DNA from: an uncultured Lachnospiraceae bacterium
Lineage (GTDB): Bacteria > Bacillota > Clostridia > Lachnospirales > Lachnospiraceae
Length of the DNA: 38,963 nucleotides
Direction of reading: 5' to 3'
NCBI GenBank assembly: GCA_946552115.1
Contig: CAMNRH010000028.1
Coordinates: forward strand, 1-38,963
The notes beneath the pieces were generated by a model. The model did not search any database, was not told where the DNA came from, and saw nothing but the letters and a program-made list of their open reading frames with translations. This document shows, one piece after another, positions 9,300 through 16,600 of the stretch. Each line of letters begins with the position of its first letter. Within the stretch, counting starts at the first letter, position 1. Both the position numbers and the translations under genes were made by a program.

Positions 9300-9323
9300 C
9301 TTCTTGACCGTCAGGTCAAGAAG
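9300..9323. repeat. Perfect palindrome, 10-bp arms
   Basis: CTTCTTGACC and GGTCAAGAAG flank a four-base loop. It lies between the KTR-type ORF and the chimeric HAD ORF. There is no T-run, so it is a weak terminator candidate; it may be a protein site or a remnant of the mobile element. Confidence 0.6.
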
Positions 9324-9335
9324 ATTGCCATTTAA

Positions 9336-9614
9336 CTAATCCAGATTGGAAAGGTGGCGAACGACAGCCAACAGTGGGAACAGCCCTGCGGCACATTCCG
9401 ATAAAAAACGACAAAAGAAAAACCGCAAAGGCTCTGCGACCTCTACGGTTATAGGAGATATATATTCTGTTAAGCTTTTAACTTTAATCAAAGTTTCCTG
9501 TTTGCATTTCGGGCAATAGAGAGGATAGTTTTTCAAAACCGTATCTTCTCTAATTCTATCACGGGTTTTGTTACCATAAACAGGGCAGCGTATCCATTCT
9601 GTGTTTCTTTTCAT
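9336..9614 (-). pseudogene. Degraded cysteine-rich KTR-type protein of a conjugative transposon
   Basis: Residues 1-50 match the small KTR Cys-rich family found in Tn916-like elements: WIRCPVYGNKTR and later YCPKCKQETLIKVK. The family motif is CPxCGNKTR; here the second Cys is Tyr, compatible with one TGT to TAT change, which would break a zinc-binding pair. The frame then runs through a terminator hairpin (9421-9450), so the natural C-terminus and stop appear lost and the last 40 residues are probably not native. It lies 19 bases downstream of mutM. In Tn916 relatives this gene follows the cargo, as here. Confidence 0.65.
9416..9450 (-). terminator. Intrinsic terminator after the island operon
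   Basis: On the minus strand AACCGTAGAGG and CCTTTGCGGTT pair over 11 bp (two G-T pairs) around an eight-base loop, followed by TTTCTTTT. It lies inside the run-on end of the KTR-type ORF. Confidence 0.7.
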
Positions 9615-9633
9615 ATCAGCATTTCCATTCTTC

Positions 9634-10458
9634 TTATTTTTGACAAGCAGGACAATACACGCTGCTCCTACCGCTGATAACGATACGACACAATGTATTT
9701 CCGCAATTCGGGCAAGGCTCGTCGGCGTGACCGTACACTTGCAAAAATGGAGTATTGCGGTAGTCCTGACCTTTTGTTGTCAAATAATCCTTTTGAGAGA
9801 TACTATTTTTATCAATGAAATAACGCAAGCAGTCGGCAATCTCAAAGGCTAGGCGTTCCCATTCGCTAATGCTCAGGCCATTTGCGGGGGCAGAGGGATT
9901 TATCCTTGCACGATACAGGATTTCATCAGAATAAATATTGCCTATTCCAGCAATCACGCTTTGGTCGAGCAGACACTCTTTGATTGCTTTTTTTCGTTTC
10001 TTCAATTGGGATTGTAGATATTCGGTGTTGCACTCGGCAGACAGTGGCTCTAATCCCAACTTTTCAATACCGCTGTATGTATCTTTTTCATCATTTCGTA
10101 TCAGCCAAAACCGCCCGAAACGACGAGTATCAGAAAAACGTAGTTCCATTCCATTGTTTAATTGCATAATGATGTGTGTATGCTTTTCCAGTTGATAATC
10201 GGAGGTCGTAACAAGTAAACAACCCGTCATTCGCAAGTGCAAAATTATCTTGTTTTTATTGCCCAAATTAATAATCAGAAATTTCCCTCTGCGTGCCATA
10301 GAACCGATTACCTGTCCTGTCACATTTTCACAAAATTCATCTGCTGTCGGATGTGCAATGACCTCTGGGCGGTTAACAAGCACATTTTCAATCGTAAGTC
10401 CTTGTATCTGCGGCTCAACTACACTTTTGATTGTTTCTATTTCAGGTAATTCAGGCAT
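9634..10458 (-). CDS. mutM: Formamidopyrimidine-DNA glycosylase
   Basis: A 274-residue Fpg/MutM that excises 8-oxoguanine and formamidopyrimidines and cleaves at the abasic site. The ATG at 10458 starts MPELPEIE, giving the catalytic Pro2 and Glu3 after Met removal; an upstream frame start at 10518 would bury this essential N-terminus. The ribosome site AAGGTGG supports the choice. The NxxGNIYxDE segment (IAGIGNIYSDEILYRA) and the C-terminal four-Cys zinc finger (CPNCG, later CPACQ) are intact. Its start overlaps the remnant end of the radical SAM gene. It appears to be cargo of the acquired cassette; a second chromosomal mutM outside the window would be expected. Confidence 0.93.
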   Translation of the reverse strand: MPELPEIETIKSVVEPQIQGLTIENVLVNRPEVIAHPTADEFCENVTGQVIGSMARRGKFLIINLGNKNKIILHLRMTGCLLVTTSDYQLEKHTHIIMQLNNGMELRFSDTRRFGRFWLIRNDEKDTYSGIEKLGLEPLSAECNTEYLQSQLKKRKKAIKECLLDQSVIAGIGNIYSDEILYRARINPSAPANGLSISEWERLAFEIADCLRYFIDKNSISQKDYLTTKGQDYRNTPFLQVYGHADEPCPNCGNTLCRIVISGRSSVYCPACQK

Positions 10459-10621
10459 TATTCTCACCACCTTTTCGTGCTGACTTTTTAATTTCGCTGT
10501 GATAAAAATAATTGACAATCACGGGCGGCGCAAAAAAAGGTCTGCTCATACTATCGTCATTTGTCACATAATCAAGTCCGATTTCAGCAGCATACTCTCG
10601 TAATTCTGCGTCAAGATTTTC
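10451..10621 (-). pseudogene. Detached C-terminus of the SPL-type radical SAM gene
   Basis: Directly after the amber codon of the upstream reading frame, and in the same frame, 56 sense codons continue (ENLDAELREYAAEIGL ... APPVIVNYFYHSEIKK) to a TGA that overlaps the mutM start. This is the family's normal C-terminus, which in relatives usually follows a RSYW sequence. The tail has no start site of its own, so it is translated only on readthrough. Confidence 0.85.
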
Positions 10622-11347
10622 CTAATAGCTACGGTTACCTCGGTTATAAATCTCTTGGTAGAGGGAAAGCAAGTTTGGGTATTTCTCAGCAATGTAGTCC
10701 ATGATAACCGCCTTATATTTACCACGAAGATTGAGATTTTCCAGCCAAATCAAATTACAGTATCCTTTTGCCCGTTCAATAATCGCTTTTACATCAGTAA
10801 TCGCCGGGAAAATAGGCGAGATAAAACAGGTAGTACGGACACCGGCTTTGTTAAATGCTTTCATAGCAGCAAGACGACGTTCAATAGACACCGCTTTATC
10901 CATATCCTCTTTGAATATTTCATCAAGCGTATTGATTGACCATGACACACGGGCGTCGGGAAATGTCTTTATCAAATCCAAATCACGCAAAATCAAGTCT
11001 GATTTTGTTGCGATAGAGAGTTTTGCTCCGCTGCCTTGCAACTCGGTCAACAAAGTTCTTGTGCGTCCATAGACTTCCTCCTGCGGATTATACGGGTCTG
11101 TAACAGAGCCGATAAACAATTCCCTGCCCGCATATTTTTTCGGGTTTTTAATTTTATCCCAATGCTTCACGTCAAGAAACTCGCCCCGCGGTTCGTGATG
11201 GTTTGTAAAGCGTTTCATAAAAGAAGCATAACAGTATTTGCAAGCGTGAGTACATCCCACATAGGGATTGACCGCATACTCACAAACGGGCAAATTTGTT
11301 TTTGATATAATGCTTTTTGTCATAATTTCTTTTATAATCATTTCCAT
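10622..11347 (-). CDS. SPL-family radical SAM protein, truncated by an in-frame amber stop
   Basis: A 241-residue product with the radical SAM cluster motif C-x3-C-x2-C (C32, C36, C39 in CTHACKYC). It belongs to the spore-photoproduct-lyase-like family often found beside DNA-repair or stress genes; the substrate of this branch is unknown. The frame ends at TAG (10624-10622) after RGNRSY and then continues open for 56 codons, so the ancestral protein had 298 residues. TGG to TAG, a single G to A change, explains it. The start overlaps the nitroreductase end by 10 bases; an internal ATG at 11341 has a better-spaced GGAG and may be the true start. Confidence 0.85.
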   Translation of the reverse strand: MEMIIKEIMTKSIISKTNLPVCEYAVNPYVGCTHACKYCYASFMKRFTNHHEPRGEFLDVKHWDKIKNPKKYAGRELFIGSVTDPYNPQEEVYGRTRTLLTELQGSGAKLSIATKSDLILRDLDLIKTFPDARVSWSINTLDEIFKEDMDKAVSIERRLAAMKAFNKAGVRTTCFISPIFPAITDVKAIIERAKGYCNLIWLENLNLRGKYKAVIMDYIAEKYPNLLSLYQEIYNRGNRSY

Positions 11348-11964
11348 CTCCCAAAGCGGATTTGTTTGTCTATATCGGGATTATATTGCTCTAATTGCGG
11401 TTCTTCGGGATTTGCATAGCCAATACCGATAAATACGGATATCATATAGGTCGGCGGCACTTTCAGTTTTTTCTTGACAATATCGTGTTCTTTATTCAGC
11501 GGTATGCGCATTGAGCACGATAAGCCTTCTGCCGTTGCCGCCAAAAAGATATTTTCTATTACACACCAAATAGTAGCGAAAGGATTTAATTTGGATACAT
11601 ACTCGCCGTTCAATTCTTTTGATTTAAACAAAGGAATAATTACATATGATGCGTCTTTCAGCATGGTATATTGTTTAGGCATAGCATAACCGTACATTTT
11701 TTGCCCCAATGTAATTGGGTAAGGTCTGGGCATATTCAGATACCTGTCGGCATCGAATTTATCTGCAATCGCTTTGGCTTCAGAAAAGGCATATTCTTTT
11801 TCTTCATCGGTTCTCATAACGATATATTGCCAATTACGGTTATGATCCCAAGTGGGAGCCTTGTTTCCTGCTTCCAAAATTCTTTTTATGACCTCAAAAT
11901 CAACTTCTGTGTCTAAAAATTCCCTCGTAGTTTTCCTCTTGTTAATTGCTTCGTAAAGTTCCAT
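11338..11964 (-). CDS. Nitroreductase-family flavoprotein
   Basis: A 208-residue FMN-dependent nitroreductase-fold enzyme. The N-terminal ELYEAINKRKTTREFLD is the usual start with the FMN-phosphate-binding Arg cluster. The central IENIFLAATAEGLSCSMRIP and the closing VFIGIGYANPEE complete the fold. Such enzymes reduce nitro compounds, quinones or enones with NAD(P)H. It starts three bases after the marR stop and overlaps the radical SAM gene, so the four genes form one transcript. A MarR-controlled nitroreductase suggests a response to quinones or xenobiotics. The natural substrate is not evident. Confidence 0.88.
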   Translation of the reverse strand: MELYEAINKRKTTREFLDTEVDFEVIKRILEAGNKAPTWDHNRNWQYIVMRTDEEKEYAFSEAKAIADKFDADRYLNMPRPYPITLGQKMYGYAMPKQYTMLKDASYVIIPLFKSKELNGEYVSKLNPFATIWCVIENIFLAATAEGLSCSMRIPLNKEHDIVKKKLKVPPTYMISVFIGIGYANPEEPQLEQYNPDIDKQIRFGRWK

Positions 11965-11967
11965 GTT

Positions 11968-12456
11968 TTAATCCTCCGTTTCTTTATTGATTAGCTCTGT
12001 CAAGTTTTTTGTAAATGTCCGTGAGAGCGCAATTAACTGTTTTTGCTCCTCCTGTGTAAACATAGACATTGCCGTATCTTCTGCCCATGTGATGTGGCGG
12101 ACGACTTTTTCACAGTAAGCCTTGCCCGCTTCGGTTATCCGCACTAATTTCTCCCGTTTATTTTCTTTTCGTTCTTCAACCGTTACATATGCTTCGCTTA
12201 AGAGATTTCGTATAATCAGATTGACCGTTTGTTTAGACTGAAAGGTGCGCTGACAAATCTCTGTCTGTGTTACGCCGCCTTTGCCATAGAAATCGTCATA
12301 AAATAGAACATTAACTACTAACAGTGTTTTCATCAACATTCCGTGGCGTTTAGCGTACTCATCATACAATGCAAGCTGCTCATCCCGAAATTTACAATAC
12401 AGATATGCGTTTTTCTTGGTTTCCTTTGTTATATCAGCCACCTCCTTAAAAGTCAA
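11968..12456 (-). CDS. MarR-family regulator with uncertain start codon
   Basis: A winged-helix MarR protein (VTQTEICQRTFQSKQTVNLIIRNL recognition region, then the wing KENKREKLVRIT). First gene of the cassette; probably represses its own operon. The listed 12456 start is a TTG giving 162 residues, but the strongest ribosome site AAGGAGG (12447-12441) lies inside that frame. Eight bases after it comes ATA (12432-12430), which would give 154 residues beginning ITKETKKNAYLYCKF. Either ATA is used as a start or an ATG was mutated. An operator-like inverted repeat covers the predicted transcription start. Confidence 0.85.
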   Translation of the reverse strand: MTFKEVADITKETKKNAYLYCKFRDEQLALYDEYAKRHGMLMKTLLVVNVLFYDDFYGKGGVTQTEICQRTFQSKQTVNLIIRNLLSEAYVTVEERKENKREKLVRITEAGKAYCEKVVRHITWAEDTAMSMFTQEEQKQLIALSRTFTKNLTELINKETED

Positions 12457-12465
12457 TTACAGTAC

Positions 12466-12481
12466 AGTCAATTTATTGACT
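12466..12481. promoter_or_regulatory. MarR operator, AGTCAAT-TT-ATTGACT
   Basis: A perfect 7-2-7 inverted repeat sits on the expected transcription start of the marR operon. A third half-site AGTCAAT lies at 12451-12457. Size and position fit autorepression by the encoded MarR protein. Confidence 0.75.
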
Positions 12482-12487
12482 ATTGTT

Positions 12488-12516
12488 AGTGTAGCAAATC
12501 TTATGCTGTTTGTCAA
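12488..12516 (-). promoter_or_regulatory. Promoter of the marR-nitroreductase operon
   Basis: Minus-strand TTGACA (12516-12511), 17 bases, TACACT (12493-12488). The start would be near 12481, at the edge of the operator. Confidence 0.75.
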
Positions 12517-12542
12517 CAACACAAGTTGGTATTAGACTACAA

Positions 12543-12565
12543 AGGCGGCAGAATCCTTCTGCCGC
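12543..12565. terminator. Hairpin between the TPP riboswitch and the island
   Basis: GGCGGCAGAA and TTCTGCCGCC form a 10-bp stem with a three-base loop. On the minus strand it is followed by TTTGT, a weak T-run. It may end transcripts coming through the riboswitch or greA. Confidence 0.55.
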
Positions 12566-12589
12566 CCCAGACTTGCCTCCAATATAATA

Positions 12590-12614
12590 CGGATATGCCC
12601 GTAAGGCATATCCG
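12590..12614. repeat. Hairpin downstream of the TPP aptamer
   Basis: CGGATATGCC and GGCATATCCG pair in a strong stem with a short loop. It lies 30 bases past the aptamer on the minus strand and could be part of the expression platform. No T-run follows (TATTATATTGGAGG), so it is not a plain terminator; the GGAGG after it has no start codon in reach. Confidence 0.55.
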
Positions 12615-12644
12615 CTGAAAATAGTCGAATGATGAGATGATATA

Positions 12645-12735
12645 TCCCTACGTTGGCATTACCCAAATCAGGTTTCCGGGTCTGGACGATTCAGTCCACT
12701 CTCAGCCTGCTTGATACGCAAGCTCCCCTGTTGTT
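12645..12735 (-). ncRNA. TPP riboswitch (THI element), orphaned
   Basis: The minus strand carries the conserved THI-box blocks in order: GGGGAGC, a short hairpin, GGCTGAGA, a second variable hairpin (GGACTGAATCGTCC), GACCC, then CCTGATTTGGGTAATGCC and CGTAGGGA. These are the thiamine-pyrophosphate-binding elements. The next coding sequence on that strand is the marR of an acquired cassette, not a thiamine gene. Thiamine-gene remnants (thiD stub and HAD) appear only beyond the cassette, so the aptamer has lost its natural target. Confidence 0.92.
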
Positions 12736-12755
12736 CTTTTTTTTACTGCAGGCCT

Positions 12756-12761
12756 ATTATA
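12756..12761 (-). promoter_or_regulatory. Likely -10 element for the TPP riboswitch transcript
   Basis: TATAAT on the minus strand (12761-12756), about 20 bases ahead of the aptamer. The -35 is unclear (TTGCAT with a 19-base spacer). The 12457-12853 gap therefore holds, in minus-strand order, this promoter, the aptamer, two hairpins and the marR promoter with operator. Confidence 0.5.
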
Positions 12762-12853
12762 CTCTGAAAATCATATATATATGCAATAGGAAACACTGTC
12801 CCAGACATGTCCTGCGTCTGTCTTTTCGGACATGCATCCCCCCCGGAAATACA

Positions 12854-13357
12854 TTAGAATTTCCGCAGCCTGTCCTCAGAATCATCCGTCGTTTTATCTA
12901 TCTTTCTGACTACGACATAGTAATCCGCGTCTCCGTCTACTTTTACCAGCACTCTGTCGCCGGCTCTATGTCCAAGAAGCGCTTTTCCCATCGGAGATTC
13001 AATACTGATAAGTCCCTGCATGGAATTTCCTCTGACACTGGTTACAAGACGATATTCTTCCGTCTCGTCATCCTCCTCAAAATATACAGTCACCGTATTG
13101 TTGATGCCAACCTCATCCTCTTTGGATTCGTCCGATACAATTCTGGCATTTTTCAGCATTTTCTCCAAATAACGAATGCGGCTTTCATTACGGTTTTTAT
13201 CCTGCTTTGCCGCCTTATATTCAAAATTTTCGCTTAAATCCCCCTGCGCTCTTGCCTCCTTTACAGCCTCCAGCTCCCTCTTTCTTACTACAATCTTTCG
13301 GTATTCTATCTCTTCCTTTATTTTTTTCACATCATTTTGCGTTAACTGCTCTCCCAT
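12854..13357 (-). CDS. greA: Transcription elongation factor GreA-type
   Basis: A 167-residue Gre factor. The N-terminal coiled coil carries the acidic tip GDLSENFEY (D40, E43) that enters the RNA polymerase secondary channel and stimulates cleavage of backtracked RNA. The C-terminal FKBP-like domain includes SPMGKALLGHRAGD. The ribosome site GGAAAGGAG precedes ATG. A promoter (TTGTTG-17-TATAAT, 13416-13388, minus strand) lies just upstream. It appears monocistronic, since the riboswitch has its own promoter downstream. Confidence 0.93.
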   Translation of the reverse strand: MGEQLTQNDVKKIKEEIEYRKIVVRKRELEAVKEARAQGDLSENFEYKAAKQDKNRNESRIRYLEKMLKNARIVSDESKEDEVGINNTVTVYFEEDDETEEYRLVTSVRGNSMQGLISIESPMGKALLGHRAGDRVLVKVDGDADYYVVVRKIDKTTDDSEDRLRKF

Positions 13358-13387
13358 GAAGCTTTCTCCTTTCCGGTTCCTGACATC

Positions 13388-13416
13388 ATTATATATTATT
13401 TATACGGTTTCAACAA
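13388..13416 (-). promoter_or_regulatory. greA promoter
   Basis: Minus-strand TTGTTG (13416-13411), 17-base spacer, TATAAT (13393-13388). A 16-bp perfect palindrome TTTATCATATGATAAA lies upstream at 13453-13468 and may be a regulator site. Confidence 0.6.
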
Positions 13417-13598
13417 TAAAAGTATATACGAGAATATTGATTTTTCTTATATTTTATCATATGATAAATACAGGCTGAAAATCAACAGAGGCAAAAATAA
13501 ATCCCCTATTTAAGCCCCCTCAAACGGCGAATCCTACCCCATAATAATATTCTCGGATTCGTTGTCTGTTGATGCAGCCCAGACTTATTTTAATCTCG

Positions 13599-13639
13599 GA
13601 GAAAGCGGGCCTCCCACATTTGTGGGCGCCCGCTTTCTC
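13599..13639. terminator. Strong bipartite hairpin between greA and the surface-protein gene
   Basis: GAGAAAGCGGGC (13599-13610) pairs with 13628-13639 over 12 bp, and the inside forms a further CCCAC/GTGGG stem. The 13358-13690 gap otherwise holds the greA promoter, the 16-bp palindrome and the GGGGACGGGG palindrome. Confidence 0.6.
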
Positions 13640-13646
13640 TTTACCT

Positions 13647-13680
13647 GGGGACGGGGTTTTTTTAATTTTACCCCGTCCCC
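13647..13680. terminator. GGGGACGGGG palindrome, likely terminator of the surface-protein gene
   Basis: GGGGACGGGG (13647-13656) and its complement (13671-13680) enclose an AT-only loop. It lies ten bases after the stop of the minus-strand surface gene. There is no downstream T-run; the T/A run is in the loop. Its arms match the palindrome upstream of glnA. Confidence 0.6.
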
Positions 13681-13690
13681 AACTTCATTT

Positions 13691-16600
13691 TTATTTCTTT
13701 ACCGTTACCGTAATTACTACTTTCTTCTTCCCTGATTGTACCGTAATTTTTGCCTTGCCCAGTTTCTTCGCCGTAATCTTTCCCTTTGAATTTACAGCCG
13801 CTATCTTTTTATTTGAAGTTTTGTAGGTTACTTTCTGCTGACTGGTAACCGGCGTTAATGCCGCTACTAACGTCTCGCTCTTTCCCTTTTTCAGCGTGAG
13901 CTTATTGCCCTTAATCTTTACCGTTTTTCCGGTTACGGCCAGCTTGCTTGTTACAACAGCCTTTTTCTGCACCTTTACGTTAACCGTCGCTTTTACGCCG
14001 CTCTTTAACGTTACCGTTATCTTCGCCGTTCCGGCTTTCTTCCCGGTAATCTTTCCTTTTGATGTTACGGCGGCTATTTTTGTATTACTGCTCTTCCATG
14101 ATTTAACGCTGTCACCTTTTGCCGTTGTTACCTCTATGGCTGTCGTAGACTGCTTTACCTTAAGAATAATGCTTTTTACATTTAATTTAATCGTAGCTTT
14201 CAGTTTTTTAATATTCCTTGTCTCCGCTTTCCTGCACACTTTACAGGTTCTTGTCTCTACCCCCTGCTTTAATGCGGTAGGCTTCGTTGTCACAGCCCAT
14301 GGGCCAAAGGAATGGCCTGTTTTGGGGAGCGTCTCTGTACTCGTCGCTCCGCATCGGCTGCATTTTTTTGTCACAGAACCGTTGGCGGTACAGCTCGCAG
14401 GCTTTCTTCCTGTTTCAACATAGGAATGGCTTGTCTTCGGAACCTTTTCTATCCTCGTCATATAGCATTCCGTGCATTCCCACTCAACATAGCCTTCCTC
14501 GTTACAGCTTGCCGCTTCTGTCCCTACTCTGACAAATTTATGCCCCATACAGACAGGAATGCCTATTTCTTCCGTATATACATAAGGCTCTCCGCTTTCA
14601 CCCGGTACGGTAAGCGTAACACGTATCTGGCACCATTCATTCCCGTCCACATTTTTGGATGCTGTTAATATTCCATCTTTCCCAACAGTAATAAGTCTGT
14701 GTTCAGATACATAGTCAAGTGTATAAGCCCCCGGATCTTTTATTTCTTCATATTCCATCATACCCTCTTTCTCATTGTAAAATCCGCGTATAACATTAAC
14801 TTTCATCTGTTTTGATTCTCCGGGCAGAAGAGCCCATTCCTGCCGATCCGCCTCTAACGAATAAATTTCATTCAATACATTTGTATGTATAATAAAGTCC
14901 CTTTCTCCAAGCTCCTCGCTGCTTGTTTTTATCGTAAGAGAAGCCTTTCCGCACCTCATCGCTTTCAGAAAGAAATTTTCAGCGTCCTCCTCCTGCCGTT
15001 CCCATACAGCTTCCCCTCCGTCTGTACTTCCAATTTCAATACTGTTAATGGTAACCGGAATCTGCTCGCCGTCAGGATACGCCTGGTTTTTAACATAACA
15101 ATCCCAATTTTTCTGATAATACAGACAGCTTCCCTTTGCAGCTTCTCCTGATTTATTCAGACCCGCATCAGATAAACGGTATTCCGGGGTACGGATCTCA
15201 AGCACTGCATACGCTTCCGCTACCGCCACTTCGCCAACCGTTATTTCCGCCCGGACATATCCATGCAGCTGTGTACATTCCATGTTATACTCCATACATG
15301 CCTGTTTCAATGTATCTGCATCCAGGGTAATCTCATTTCCTGATGTTGTATAGGAATTCTCGTCCAATATAATGGCTCTGGAGTTGCCATACTCATCAGG
15401 TTCTTCATTATCATTATCTATTCCAACCTCCCATTTTATTGTATAATTCCGAAGATTTTCCGTGTTTACGCTTAATGTCCCGACTTCACTTTTGTCATAA
15501 TCCGAACTGGAAAAAATATTGAGATATTCCTTATCAAAATTCACATCCTCTACCGAACACCAGTCAAATAACCACTCCTTTGACGCTTTCTGAATCCATC
15601 CGTCATTTTCATCTTTCATCCATGCACAAACCCGTATATTCCCGCTTTGTATCCCAAGTCTTTCAATCACAAAATCAGCCGCCTGCACGTTCGGCTCCTC
15701 ACCGTCAATTTCATTGTTAATCACAGCTCCGTCTGAATCCGTAATCCGGAAAATGTTTTCGTCATATTGGAAGCTGAATCTTGCATCACGCACCGGTTCT
15801 CTCTCTTTTCCCGCTTCAGAATATTGATAACCATACAGTCCAAGCCCGCTAATTTCTGTACTTTCACCCTGCTGTATATCTGTATTAACGGAACCTGACT
15901 CAAGAAGATAATACGAACCGGAAACACCGATATGATATAGCTGAAATCCTATATTTTCTCCATTTTTACTTATCGAGGCTTTTACTATCACCGCATAACT
16001 TTCTAAATTTTCGGACTTCCCAACTGTCACCGTACATCTTTCCGCCTCCGGCGTAAACGCGGTGACCTCTCCTGCCGAATCCGCCTCATAAGACCAGTCG
16101 ATCTCTATCTCCCCCGGGGGTATGAAATCAATCGACTCATATTCTCCATTCTCGTCCAGACGCACTCCTGTAACATTCGCCGTCAAATCAACCGTATCTC
16201 CGAAAAGAACCTCTGTCTCAAGGCTGTTTCCCTCTGCGGATACAATATCTATAGAATACTCCTCATCCGTAACAATAACCGCTACATCCTTTTTCATTAT
16301 CTTTTCGGGCTCGTTTTCCGCGTAATATTCAACCGCAACACTGGTACGTCCAACCTTTTTTCCGTAAACTCTCCATTCGTCTTCATACGCCACATCTGCA
16401 ATAGTCTCATCTGCTGATTTCATACTACGTGTCTGGAAAAAAAATGCAGCTCCCTCTGGATACTCCGCATTTTCTACAAAAATATCTCCCATTTCTGAGC
16501 CAATGGACGTCTCACTCCCCTGAAGAACCCGAACCTCATCTTCAAGGCCCAAACGCACCTCCAAAATATTCTGTTTGACATCAAGCCACAACGTGGCAAT

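Noticed and set aside
10622-10624. Amber codon read as pyrrolysine
   Set aside because: Relatives are expected to have Trp here, one base away, and nothing in the window suggests pyrrolysine genes.
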